NCBI GenBank assembly: GCA_018333655.1
Contig: JAGXTJ010000008.1
Location: 62,001-126,000, forward strand
Length of the DNA: 64,000 bases
Source: Bacillota bacterium
GTDB taxonomy: Bacteria; Bacillota; UBA994
Direction: 5' to 3'
A program made the translations under genes and the position numbers. Positions 9,724-19,460 of this stretch are shown here, piece after piece (within the stretch, counting starts at the first letter, position 1; every line of letters starts with the position of its first letter). Under the pieces are notes generated by a model. The model saw only the letters and a program-made list of their open reading frames with translations, was not told the DNA's origin and ran no database searches.

Positions 9724-9824
9724 TGTGTCGAACCACCTTGCCGGTAAAATGTTACGAATAGCATAACACATACCGGCATTTAATTACTATGGTAGTCGAA
9801 AAAATAGCGAACAACTACCTGTGC

Positions 9825-11564
9825 CTAGCTGGCAACAGCCGCCTGCCCGGACAAATGCTGGTCGTGCAGCTGGCGGTAAAGCCCGCCTCGCGCCAAGAGC
9901 TCGTTATGGCTGCCCTCTTCTACTACCTTCCCTTCCGCAACCACCACGATTTTATCTGCCTTCTCTACCGTAGATAGGCGATGGGCCACGACAATGACGG
10001 TGCGGTCTTCTATCAGGCGACTTAGGGCTTCTTGCACGAGCCCTTCTGATTCAGAATCCAGTGAGGCAGTAGCCTCGTCCAGCAAGAGGATGGGGGCATT
10101 TCTGATCACGGCTCGGGCGATGGCTATGCGCTGCCTCTGTCCACCCGATACTTGTGCGCCCTTCTCGCCCACCAGAGTTTCGTACCCCTTCTCTAGCGCC
10201 ACAATGAAATCATGGGCGTTGGCCACCTTGGCCGCTTGAACCACTTCATCTGGGGTGGCATCTAATTTTCCCATGCGAATATTGTCGGCAACTGTGCCGG
10301 AGAAGAGCATTGCGTCTTGGGGAACGTAGCTAACAAGGCTTCTGGCCTCGGATAGAGTCTGCTGCGAGAGCGACTGACCATTTATGAATATGGAGCCAGC
10401 CTGAGGCTCATAGAAACCGAGCATCAGCTTGAGCAAGGTCGATTTCCCACCACCACTCGGTCCAACCAAGGCCACCATTTCTCCCTCCCGGGCGGTCAGC
10501 GAGACTCCGCTTAACACGCGTTCCTCGCGGTCGTAGCCAAACTCCACGTCCTTGAGACAAAGGGGCTCCCCTGCTATCTCTAGCATGCCTGCGTAGCGCA
10601 AAGGCTCCTCTGTCTCCTCCACTAGGGCAACCACCCTTTCTGCCGCGGCGAGTGAAGTTTGAATCCCTGTAAGGTGAGTGCCGATGGCGCTGAAAAATCG
10701 TTCAATGCCGTTTTGGGCCTGCGTAACCATAACAATGTCGGGCACACTGATCTCTCCCCTTAGGGCGAGGAACGACCCGACAACTAATAGCCCCATGACG
10801 TTTAGAGTCGAGGTAGTAAAGTTGGCTGCTTCCAAGGCGGCGTGCGTTTCTACTCGCGACAAGCCTAAGTGCCGCACTTTCTGACTATGCCCGGCAAACA
10901 TCTTGTCCATCAACCCATAAAGGGAGAAACCTTTGACCACCTGCACCCCTGCAAATAGGTCTGTCATTACGGTGGTGAGCTTAGCCTGGCTCTCCTGCAG
11001 GTCGCGACTGATAGTGCGCAGCTTACGCGCGGCCAGGGTGTTCGCCACTACGCCGAGTATACCCGATAAGACCGCGACGAGACCAAGCCTCATGTCTACA
11101 CTGAAAATAATGAACCCCGAAGCCAGACAGGTCAGAATTTCAAAGAGAAGTTTACTGGGCATTTCGCCTAGGAGCGCCACGGTGGCATTGACATCATTGG
11201 TCATGCGCGAGAGCACGTCACCACTATGATGTGTTTTGAAGTAACTGATGGGCAGGGCATGGAGTTTTTCAAAGATGGTCTGACGCACCTTCGCCGTGAC
11301 CTCGGCTAATTTGCGTTGCAAGAGCAAGAACCCGGCCAAGAAAACGGTGAGAGAGGCGAGAAAAAGCAGCCCGGAGCGCTGCAAGCTCAGCAGAAGCAGG
11401 GCTAGATCGCTGGCAATCATGGCGGCGAAAACGTCGCGCAAGAGGAATACAAACACCAGCTGAATGCCCGTTTCGCCCAGTGCCCGCACCACCACGCCGA
11501 AGACAAAGGCGGTAAAGCCGCTATCGGCCAAGCGCAGGACGGTGAGCAAAGGATTGTTCTTCAT
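9825..11564 (-). CDS. ABC transporter, fused permease/ATPase (exporter half, subunit 2)
   Basis: Type IV ABC exporter half-transporter. Six membrane helices fill residues 1-320, and the ATPase follows with Walker A GPSGGGKST (about 368), signature SGGQRQR (about 470), Walker B ILLLDEAT (about 492) and the VVAHRLST H-loop. It starts at the base next to the stop codon of the preceding ABC half, so the two are translated together and probably form a heterodimer. Its transmembrane part resembles lipid/multidrug exporters. Substrate unknown. Confidence 0.92.
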   Translation of the reverse strand: MKNNPLLTVLRLADSGFTAFVFGVVVRALGETGIQLVFVFLLRDVFAAMIASDLALLLLSLQRSGLLFLASLTVFLAGFLLLQRKLAEVTAKVRQTIFEKLHALPISYFKTHHSGDVLSRMTNDVNATVALLGEMPSKLLFEILTCLASGFIIFSVDMRLGLVAVLSGILGVVANTLAARKLRTISRDLQESQAKLTTVMTDLFAGVQVVKGFSLYGLMDKMFAGHSQKVRHLGLSRVETHAALEAANFTTSTLNVMGLLVVGSFLALRGEISVPDIVMVTQAQNGIERFFSAIGTHLTGIQTSLAAAERVVALVEETEEPLRYAGMLEIAGEPLCLKDVEFGYDREERVLSGVSLTAREGEMVALVGPSGGGKSTLLKLMLGFYEPQAGSIFINGQSLSQQTLSEARSLVSYVPQDAMLFSGTVADNIRMGKLDATPDEVVQAAKVANAHDFIVALEKGYETLVGEKGAQVSGGQRQRIAIARAVIRNAPILLLDEATASLDSESEGLVQEALSRLIEDRTVIVVAHRLSTVEKADKIVVVAEGKVVEEGSHNELLARGGLYRQLHDQHLSGQAAVAS

Positions 11565-13331
11565 CTAGACCGCCTCCAATCTGGCCTGGCCGCTCTGCCA
11601 CTGGCGTTCGTAAAGATCTGCGTAGGTGCCTCCCCTAGCCAGCAGCTCATGGTGCGAGCCCTGCATAACGACACGCCCCTTTTCTAGGACGACAACGCGA
11701 TCCGCATTGATAATCGTGCTAAGGCGATGCGCCACGACGAGGGTGGTGCGCTTCTTCATAAAGCGCTCCAAGGCCTCTTGCACAAGCGCCTCCGATTGCA
11801 CGTCGAGAGCTGAAGTAGCTTCGTCTAGTAGCAGCAAGGGTGCATCCTTAAGAATGGCCCGCGCCAGTGCTAGGCGTTGCTTTTGCCCACCGGAGAGGCG
11901 ACCCCCCAACTCACCTACATCTGTGGCATAGCCCTGCGGAAAACTCATAATAAAGTCATGGGCATGCGCGGCTTTGCTCGCGGCGATTACCTCCTCTTCA
12001 CTGGCGGTAGGTCGCCCATAGAGAATGTTTTCGCGCACAGAAATGGGGAAGAGAAAGCTGTCCTGGGCCACAATGCTAATTTCTCCGCGCAGGTCTTCTA
12101 AAGACCACTGCTCTACATCGAGCCCCCTCACTCTTAGCTCACCGCCGCTCGGCTGGTAAAGCCGTGAGATCAGTCGGAGTAAGGTCGTCTTGCCGGAACC
12201 ACTCGCTCCCACTAAGGCCACTGTCTCGCCCACCTTCACCGAGAAACTAACACCATCAAGCACCTTTCCTTCGCGCCCATCATAAGTAAAGTCCACCTCG
12301 TCAAGTTCGAGGGCAGGCGCAGCGTTTTGTTCCTGCACCATGCCAGTTGTTCTTTCTGTTTTGATCTGCAGTAGCTCGACAATTCTGTCTCCCGCTGCGA
12401 GATCGGCCCGAGCCGAAGCGAGTAGCCCTGGCAATCTACTCATGGGCCCCGTCAAGTGGTCCATAAGCTGCACAAAGGCCATCAGTTCACCACCCGTCAT
12501 AAACCCGCGGATCACAAAGTAGCCGCCTGCGCCAAAACACAGAAAGAAGGATACCAGAGTCAAGAGAAAGGACACCGCGCCCATAGAGAGGCGTCGCCAC
12601 ACCAAGGCCCACTGACACAGCAGCGCCTGCCTGAGGGCCTCGGCAAACTGCTGACTTAAGTGGCCACGAAGGTTAAAGGCCCGCGCTACTTCCATGCCCT
12701 GTGTTGACTCTTGTGTCAGCGCACTTGCCACCGCGAGCTTCTCCTGCAACTCTTTGCTTAGTTTACCAATTGGGCCACCTAGGACCGAGGCTACCAGCAA
12801 AAGGAGGGGCGTACCGAGCACCACGATGAGCGTCAACTGCCACGAGGTATAGAGCATGTAGGCGAGTGCTAAGATGGCTGCTAGGGGCATGAAGATAATA
12901 TTGCCTAGAGTGTTCGTCACGAACTCTTGCATGCGGCCCAGGTCATTTGTCAAACGCGAAATGTAGTCCGCTCCATGCTGCTTGGTAAACTCACCCATGG
13001 GCACCCGCAGGAGGTGCGCGGTGACTTTCTCCCGCAGGAGAGCTATGCTGTTCTCGGCGAAAGCGCCCGCCGCCCTGATGCGCAGGTAGCGCAGTGATAG
13101 TTCGCCGGCAATCACCACGGCAGCAATGCGTAGCCAGTGAAAAATCTCTGTGCCGTCGCTCGCCACAAGGGCGTCAAAGAGCATGCGGATGAGATGGGCG
13201 AGAAAGATAGCAAAGGCCACCAACCCTAGGGACGCGAATACGACAAAGACCAGGCGCCCCTTGCCCGGGAGGAGCGGCCATAGCCGAGCAGCCTGTTTGA
13301 AGACGGAGGGGGACTTAGCATCCTTAATCAT
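11565..13331 (-). CDS. ABC transporter, fused permease/ATPase (exporter half, subunit 1)
   Basis: Half-transporter with an N-terminal six-helix domain and a C-terminal ATPase: Walker A GASGSGKTT (about 374), SGGQKQRLA, Walker B LLLLDEATSALD, VVAHRLST. Both this and the partner keep a full consensus catalytic site, so by motif neither site is degenerate. The gene overlaps the upstream ribbon-helix-helix regulator by 8 bp and abuts the second half-transporter, giving a compact regulator-exporter operon. Drug, peptide or lipid export are all possible. Confidence 0.92.
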   Translation of the reverse strand: MIKDAKSPSVFKQAARLWPLLPGKGRLVFVVFASLGLVAFAIFLAHLIRMLFDALVASDGTEIFHWLRIAAVVIAGELSLRYLRIRAAGAFAENSIALLREKVTAHLLRVPMGEFTKQHGADYISRLTNDLGRMQEFVTNTLGNIIFMPLAAILALAYMLYTSWQLTLIVVLGTPLLLLVASVLGGPIGKLSKELQEKLAVASALTQESTQGMEVARAFNLRGHLSQQFAEALRQALLCQWALVWRRLSMGAVSFLLTLVSFFLCFGAGGYFVIRGFMTGGELMAFVQLMDHLTGPMSRLPGLLASARADLAAGDRIVELLQIKTERTTGMVQEQNAAPALELDEVDFTYDGREGKVLDGVSFSVKVGETVALVGASGSGKTTLLRLISRLYQPSGGELRVRGLDVEQWSLEDLRGEISIVAQDSFLFPISVRENILYGRPTASEEEVIAASKAAHAHDFIMSFPQGYATDVGELGGRLSGGQKQRLALARAILKDAPLLLLDEATSALDVQSEALVQEALERFMKKRTTLVVAHRLSTIINADRVVVLEKGRVVMQGSHHELLARGGTYADLYERQWQSGQARLEAV

Positions 13332-13758
13332 TCTCGAACCCTTCTTTCAGATATTTCACCACATCTGGCGGCCCGCTGATAGATCCGTAGATTTTTGCCG
13401 AGACAACTGCCTCCTTAAGCATCTCTAGGGTAGTGTCCTTATCGACAATGAGTGCGCCCACGACAAAGATGCTGAGCTTAGTCGCGGCAGTGGCGTGTCT
13501 AGCCACGAGCGCCTTGTCGAGCTTAAAGACACCAATGGCCCATACGCTCCGCACCTCGGGCGTCTCTGTCGAGACACTGAGCATTTTACCGCGCAGAGAC
13601 TCATCAGAAACCACAGGGTCATGTTCTCTGAGCTGATTACGAATGGCAGTGCGCATAAACTCACTGCGATTACTGTAGAACCCCTGCTCGACTAAGTAAT
13701 CCATTTTGCCGAGATCGACAATGCTGAGATTAAGCGTGACTTTTTCTTGCTCCACCAT
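13324..13758 (-). CDS. Ribbon-helix-helix transcriptional regulator of the ABC exporter operon
   Basis: The first 48 residues fit a CopG/Arc-type ribbon-helix-helix: a strand (KVTLNLSIVDL) followed by two helices (MDYLVEQGF and SEFMRTAIRNQL). The remaining ~95 residues are a small domain I do not recognise, presumably for ligand sensing or oligomerisation. GTG at 13764 and GTG at 13755 are alternative starts; the ATG at 13758 lies 5 bases after GAGG. It is first in the operon and overlaps the exporter gene by 8 bp. An inverted repeat sits over its transcription start region, so autoregulation is likely. Confidence 0.8.
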   Translation of the reverse strand: MVEQEKVTLNLSIVDLGKMDYLVEQGFYSNRSEFMRTAIRNQLREHDPVVSDESLRGKMLSVSTETPEVRSVWAIGVFKLDKALVARHATAATKLSIFVVGALIVDKDTTLEMLKEAVVSAKIYGSISGPPDVVKYLKEGFEND

Positions 13759-13772
13759 GGCCACCTCTTAAA

Positions 13773-13805
13773 ATATACTCTACACACCATCCACATGGAG
13801 TATAT
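13773..13805. promoter_or_regulatory. Candidate operator of the ribbon-helix-helix regulator
   Basis: Inverted repeat ATATACTC (13773-13780) and GAGTATAT (13798-13805) with 17 bp between. It lies just downstream of the -10 box of the minus-strand promoter and before the ribosome site, a position where binding would block transcription. Confidence 0.5.
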
Positions 13806-13811
13806 ACTGAA

Positions 13812-13840
13812 TTTATAACACGCGAAAGTAGCCCTGTCAA
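13812..13840 (-). promoter_or_regulatory. Sigma-A-type promoter of the regulator-ABC exporter operon
   Basis: On the minus strand TTGACA (13840-13835) and TATAAA (13817-13812) are 17 bp apart, about 55 bp upstream of the regulator start. Confidence 0.75.
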
Positions 13841-13875
13841 GCAGGACTTACCGTACCCATGGCTAATACATACGC

Positions 13876-13894
13876 ATGGCGTAAATTACGCCAT
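13876..13894. promoter_or_regulatory. Inverted repeat upstream of the gamma-glutamyltransferase gene
   Basis: Perfect 9-bp arms ATGGCGTAA / TTACGCCAT around one central base, 24 bp before the GTG start. It could be an operator or an mRNA hairpin near the ribosome site. Confidence 0.4.
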
Positions 13895-13918
13895 AGTAAA
13901 TACTAAGGGGGGCTAGCC

Positions 13919-15529
13919 GTGAAATTCGATCCTCTCTACTATCCCCATGCGTCACAGCGCGTGGCTACCTATGCCAAACGCGGCATGGTGGCGACGTCAC
14001 AACCTTTGGCCGCTGAGGCTGGTCTTAATGTCCTGAGGAAGGGTGGCAATGCCATAGATGCCGCTATCGCCACCGCCGCTTGCCTGACCGTCGTGGAGCC
14101 AACTTCAAATGGTATCGGCAGCGACGCTTTTGCTATTGTTTGGCATAAAGGGCAGTTGTACGGTCTCAATGCTAGCGGCGGGGCCCCACAGACTATTTCC
14201 CTTGAGGCTCTCCGCCGACAAGGCCACACCGAAATGCCCAAATTCGGTTTTGCCCCGGTGACCGTGCCGGGAGCCGTAGCAGGTTGGGCCGCACTATCCG
14301 AGAGATTTGGACGCCTGCCCCTCACCGAGGTCTTTGCCGAAGCCATTGAACTGGCAGAGGGCGGTTTCCCCCTTTCACCCACGCTAGGCCACAGCTGGAA
14401 AAGAGCCTTGACAGCAGACCGCAAGCAGTTCACAGGCTGCGAGTTTGACCCCTACTTCGCCCTTTTTGCCCCTAATGGCCGACCGCCGGAGATTGGCGAA
14501 ATGTGGCGCTCTCCGCATCATGCCGCCACTCTCGCCGCCATTGCTGCGACACGGGGCGAGGCCTTCTATCGGGGCGACCTAGCCGAGCGCATGGTCGCTT
14601 TCGCCAAAAAACATGGCGGTTTTCTAGAGCGAGGGGACCTAGAGAGCTACCGCGTAGAATGGGTGGAGCCCCTTGCTGCGAACTACCGCGGCTACGATGT
14701 ATGGCAGCTGCCACCTAATGGGCAAGGGCTTGTCACTCTCTTAGCGCTAAAAATACTCGGAGAATTTGACTTTAATAACGCACCAAGCACGGCGACATAC
14801 CACAAACAGATTGAAGCAATCAAACTTGCCTTTAGCGTTGGCTTCGCCCACATTACTGACCCCGCCTACATGAAGCTTAGTCCGCAGGACCTCTTGCACG
14901 ACGATTTCGTGGCCGAGTGCCGTGCCCGTATCAGCGAAAACGCTCACGAACCAGCACCGCTCACCCCACTTGGTGGCGGCACTGTCTACCTGGCCACGGC
15001 TGATGGCGAAGGCAACATGGTCAGCCTGATTCAGAGCAACTACATGGGTTTTGGTTCGCGCATCGTCATCCCCGAGACGGGCATTGCCCTGCAGAACCGC
15101 GGCAATAGTTTCTCTCTAGACCCCGCCCACATTAACGCCCTAGCCCCCGGCAAGCGCCCCTACCACACCATCATCCCCGGTTTTCTCACCCAACAGGGTC
15201 AGGCTATAGGGCCCTTTGGCGTGATGGGCGGCTTTATGCAGCCGCAAGGGCATGTACAGGTACTTATGAATAGCATTGACTTCAACCTGAACCCCCAAGC
15301 CGCACTAGACGCCCCGCGCTGGCAGTGGATTAGTGGCACAACAGTGCATGTCGAGCCCAGCTTCCCCAACCACCTAGCCCTCGCTCTACTTCGTCAAGGA
15401 CATCAGGTAGTGCGCACCCTAGATAGCGGCAGCTTCGGGCGCGGCCAAATCATCTGGCGAAACCCTGCCACAGGCGTCCTTTGCGGCGGCACCGAGAGCC
15501 GCGCCGACGGCCACATCGCCTGCTTCTAA
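13919..15529 (+). CDS. Gamma-glutamyltransferase family protein (Ntn hydrolase)
   Basis: Member of the gamma-glutamyltranspeptidase family, which self-cleaves and acts on gamma-glutamyl amide bonds; some members are acylases. The large-subunit part shows GMVATSQPLAAEAG, LRKGGNAIDAAIA and the VEPTSNGIGSDAF block. The expected autocleavage nucleophile is Thr355 in GGGTVYLA, followed by DGEGNMVSLIQSNY. The C-terminus has the usual GGFMQPQGHVQVL block. Starts at GTG with AAGGGGGG upstream. No signal peptide is evident, unlike secreted GGTs, so an intracellular role is likely. Substrate specificity is open. Confidence 0.88.
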   Translation: MKFDPLYYPHASQRVATYAKRGMVATSQPLAAEAGLNVLRKGGNAIDAAIATAACLTVVEPTSNGIGSDAFAIVWHKGQLYGLNASGGAPQTISLEALRRQGHTEMPKFGFAPVTVPGAVAGWAALSERFGRLPLTEVFAEAIELAEGGFPLSPTLGHSWKRALTADRKQFTGCEFDPYFALFAPNGRPPEIGEMWRSPHHAATLAAIAATRGEAFYRGDLAERMVAFAKKHGGFLERGDLESYRVEWVEPLAANYRGYDVWQLPPNGQGLVTLLALKILGEFDFNNAPSTATYHKQIEAIKLAFSVGFAHITDPAYMKLSPQDLLHDDFVAECRARISENAHEPAPLTPLGGGTVYLATADGEGNMVSLIQSNYMGFGSRIVIPETGIALQNRGNSFSLDPAHINALAPGKRPYHTIIPGFLTQQGQAIGPFGVMGGFMQPQGHVQVLMNSIDFNLNPQAALDAPRWQWISGTTVHVEPSFPNHLALALLRQGHQVVRTLDSGSFGRGQIIWRNPATGVLCGGTESRADGHIACF

Positions 15530-15564
15530 AGTCAAAGCGGAACGAAGGTTTGCGCTTTGCACCC

Positions 15565-16005
15565 TTAGGTGGTTCTACTTTGCTGCCAGCTCTTTACTTC
15601 TTCAATTTCTTTGGCGCCGATACACTCTTGGACTAGGCCACATGACGTGCAAATTCTATGCCTAACCCCAACTAAGTTCAGTAAGGACAGATGAATAAAG
15701 CGCTCGGCAGGCGTATGCACCCAATTCAAGGCGCCACAGGCATTACACGGGGGGTCCACGATCTGCGTGCGCTCTGGCGCGGTTCCCGCGCCCTCTAAAC
15801 CAGAAAGAAAACTCCTGTGTACCCAACCCGCTACTCGCCCACGCTCCGCATGCCAGGCCGAAATCTGCACAAAGGGATCGCCGTTAATCAGCACTTCGAC
15901 TTCCGTGTCTCGCGGCAGCTCGGCCACCACCTCGGCCTTGGGGCTGCCTTCTGTTCTAACCCGCGTCACCACAGCTATAGTCACTAGCTTTTGTCCACTT
16001 CCCAT
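15565..16005 (-). CDS. Small SH3-like / zinc-ribbon protein of unknown function
   Basis: Not recognised as a named family. From the ATG at 16005 it has 146 residues. The first ~75 residues look like a bacterial SH3 (SH3_3) barrel (VVTRVRTEGSPKAEVVAELP ... GRVAGWVHRSFL). Two CxxC pairs follow (CNACG near 97 and CTSCG near 127), consistent with a zinc ribbon. An in-frame ATG 60 bases upstream exists but lacks a good ribosome site. The domain pair suggests a protein- or wall-binding module; the function is unknown. Confidence 0.6.
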   Translation of the reverse strand: MGSGQKLVTIAVVTRVRTEGSPKAEVVAELPRDTEVEVLINGDPFVQISAWHAERGRVAGWVHRSFLSGLEGAGTAPERTQIVDPPCNACGALNWVHTPAERFIHLSLLNLVGVRHRICTSCGLVQECIGAKEIEEVKSWQQSRTT

Positions 16006-16135
16006 CTTACACCACCCGCACTTTCTAACATTTCTTACGCAACACAGCAGAATAAGTTTCGACAAGAAAGAGCAGGTTACCCTGCTCTTTCTCTGCTGCG
16101 AAGCCCGTATACCCCAGGGTTAGCTCGCCCTCGGC

Positions 16136-16726
16136 TTAGTTGTGCGCTTGCCATGTCAGCACCAATGAAGTGTCTGCCAGAGGGACAGCCGATCTGTAGG
16201 AAATTCTCGTGTAGCGCAGGAATATACTGGGCACGAGAACGAGCGAGGTGCCTGGTAGCACTGCCGTCAGTAAGCCGTCAGTTACCCAGTCTACGGCATT
16301 AGGGCTAATCTCAAGCAGCACTTCCGCCGAGTTGACGCCTCCGATGTTCTGCACAAACCAGGTGTAGGTTGGAACTGTACTCACGTCGCGCTCTGTTCCG
16401 CCGACAAAATCCGTTCCGGTAACTACAGTCTGAGTTGCCTCCAGAAACATCGTGGTCACAATGCACTGCACTCTGCCGCTCGCATCAGTCAGTAGCGGCC
16501 TGTTGACCGTGCCATCGAACCCATATACTTGAATACTGTCGTTCACATGGCCAAGGTTGCGCACATCGAGACTTACCGCATCAACTGTAATGGCACCGCC
16601 GTTATCCTGAATTGCCATGACGCCCGAGGGGTCTACAACTAGGGGCAGGTCGGTGTCGCCTAGGACGCCATGCATCCTTGTGCGCAAACTGGCAGGCGAG
16701 TCTTGAAAGACCTTGTAGTTTGGCAT
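16136..16726 (-). CDS. DUF6385-like beta-rich protein
   Basis: A 196-residue protein, rich in Val and Thr, predicted all-beta, with no signal peptide. The start is well placed (AAGGAGGAG upstream). The N-terminal half has repeated 'LPLVVDPSG / RPLLTDASG' segments. The C-terminal ~95 residues (VPTYTWFVQNIG to TWQAHN) resemble the C-terminal domain of the divergent gene at 16902-17765, which suggests the two are related by a shared module. This module resembles proteins annotated DUF6385 in Clostridia; that call is by memory and tentative. Possibly a spore- or surface-associated structural protein. Confidence 0.6.
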   Translation of the reverse strand: MPNYKVFQDSPASLRTRMHGVLGDTDLPLVVDPSGVMAIQDNGGAITVDAVSLDVRNLGHVNDSIQVYGFDGTVNRPLLTDASGRVQCIVTTMFLEATQTVVTGTDFVGGTERDVSTVPTYTWFVQNIGGVNSAEVLLEISPNAVDWVTDGLLTAVLPGTSLVLVPSIFLRYTRISYRSAVPLADTSLVLTWQAHN

Positions 16727-16751
16727 TTTCTCTCCTCCTTTGCTTAGGTGT

Positions 16752-16769
16752 GTAAGGGAAACCCCTTAC
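16752..16769. repeat. Short inverted repeat in the divergent DUF6385-like intergenic region
   Basis: GTAAGGG / CCCTTAC with a 4-nt centre (AAAC), about 25 bp upstream of the minus-strand start. It may be a regulatory site; no terminator T-tract is present. Confidence 0.3.
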
Positions 16770-16858
16770 CACTAACACCCTATTCACGGGTCATTGGGGT
16801 GGTGCAAAGGGGTGGACAATTACACCTCTACAAGTACGTCTACATAGACTGTACTGAA

Positions 16859-16877
16859 AGGCATGATTGTCATGCCT
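16859..16877. promoter_or_regulatory. Inverted repeat just upstream of the DNRLRE gene
   Basis: Perfect 8-bp arms AGGCATGA / TCATGCCT around TTG, ending 10 bp before the AAGGAG ribosome site. Candidate operator or leader hairpin. Confidence 0.35.
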
Positions 16878-16901
16878 AAATAACACCAAGGAGTGATGTC
16901 A

Positions 16902-17765
16902 ATGCCGACCATGTATCTTACCCCTACCGCCGATACCTTTATTTATCAGGGACGCCCCAAGAAAAACTACGCCAGGAGTACTTCGATGTTCGCGGGTCGT
17001 GATGAGTCTGGCTACCTCGGTATGTCCCTCTTAAATTTCCCCATTAGCTCTGCGCTGCCGGCAGGGGCCGTAGTTACCAGAGCGGAACTGCGACTTCATG
17101 TGCTGCATACTGAAAGGCACGCGCTATCCCAGGTTTATGGCGTTTACAGGATACTGCAAAGATGGAGTGCGACTACTGCTACGTGGAGAAAACAGCCCAC
17201 CTTTGAGGCCCTGCCCGTAAGCACTTTTGCGCAACCAGAACATGGGCCCCTAGTCATAGACATAACAGGGGCAGTGCAGACTTGAGTTCTAGGCTCGGCG
17301 GCTCCACTAGGGGTCATGATTGGGCCTTACAGTGATTTTCCCTATGCCGCCTTTTTTAGAGCGTCCACGGCGAATGCTATCAATTCAGACTTTTGGCCCA
17401 GAGTGAAGCTCACCTATTCCGTCCTTACAGTCATCGCCGGCTCCCTGACTCCACAGTTCACAGATGAGAAACACGTATTTACGGTCCCTAGCCTAGACAA
17501 CACCTACCATGATAAGGATGTCAGCCTGCTCAGTCCAATCAGTATATGGGCAACCAACAATGGCCCAGGGAGTGTAGAACTAAGACTATTCACTTCACCA
17601 GACGGCAGCAACTTTGCCCCCGACGGCCCGGTCATCCCGCTTTTCGCCAATGAGACAACAAGCCTAGTCGCAGCTGTGTTCTCGCGCTTCGTGAGAACAA
17701 CCATAACTAGTGTGGACATCAGGCCGGCTACCATCACACTCCATTACCAAGGTCACATCGGGTAG
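16902..17765 (+). pseudogene. DNRLRE-domain + DUF6385-like protein interrupted by an in-frame TGA
   Basis: Reading frame 3 is open from the ATG at 16902 (AAGGAG upstream) to the TAG at 17765, except for one TGA at 17283-17285. Before it the product reads like a DNRLRE domain (LTPTADTFIYQG ... RAELRLHVLH ... TWRKQP ... VIDITGAVQT). This domain is found in secreted or surface proteins and normally continues with Trp. After the TGA the same frame gives VLGSAAPLGVMI, the expected end of that domain, then a C-terminal beta domain like that of the divergent gene at 16136. TGG to TGA is a single transition, so a nonsense mutation or sequencing error is most likely. Total length would be 287 residues. 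Truncated expression or readthrough cannot be excluded. Confidence 0.7.
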
Positions 17766-17787
17766 TAATCCGCACACGACAGAAAAA

Positions 17788-17819
17788 AGCACTCCCTTGC
17801 CAGCAGGCAAGGGAGTGCT
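17788..17819 (-). terminator. Terminator of the tyrosine phenol-lyase gene
   Basis: A 14-bp perfect stem (AGCACTCCCTTGCC / GGCAAGGGAGTGCT) with loop AGCA, followed on the minus strand by TTTTTT. Confidence 0.85.
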
Positions 17820-17853
17820 GTTACTGCATTTATACCCAAACTGAAAATCGCAG

Positions 17854-19242
<1,389 letters not shown>

Positions 19243-19257
19243 TTAAATACACTTCGT

Positions 19258-19288
19258 ATTCTACCATAAACTCGGGCCGTAGAGGCAA
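19258..19288 (-). promoter_or_regulatory. Promoter of tpl
   Basis: Minus strand: TTGCCT (19288-19283), 19-bp spacer, TAGAAT (19263-19258) preceded by TGG as an extended -10. It lies 34 bp upstream of the tpl start. The long spacer lowers confidence. Confidence 0.5.
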
Positions 19289-19380
19289 ATTATGCGCATC
19301 CCAGGCGGAATGTCCCTCACGTTAGGTGCATTAAGACCGCTCGATGGCGCAATGTGCACCAGAAAGCCTCATGTTTCATT

Positions 19381-19421
19381 TTTGTGGCAATCGCCACAAA
19401 GATATGCGCATGCTGTATAAT
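19381..19421 (+). promoter_or_regulatory. lon promoter region with inverted repeat
   Basis: A perfect inverted repeat TTTGTGGC-AATC-GCCACAAA (19381-19400) overlaps the expected -35 position of a consensus -10 TATAAT at 19416-19421. The -35 itself is poor, so an activator or repressor may bind the repeat. It does not match the CIRCE or CtsR consensus. Confidence 0.5.
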
Positions 19422-19460
19422 TTGCTTGTGCAGCTTTGTAAACAAAGGAGGGGAACAAGA

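Noticed and set aside
17283-17285. UGA here as selenocysteine
   Set aside because: The position is Trp in homologous domains, not Cys, and no hairpin with a G-containing loop was evident nearby.
16136-17765. Prophage remnant because of phage-tail-like beta proteins
   Set aside because: No integrase, terminase, capsid or portal genes are present; the domains fit DNRLRE/DUF6385-type surface proteins.
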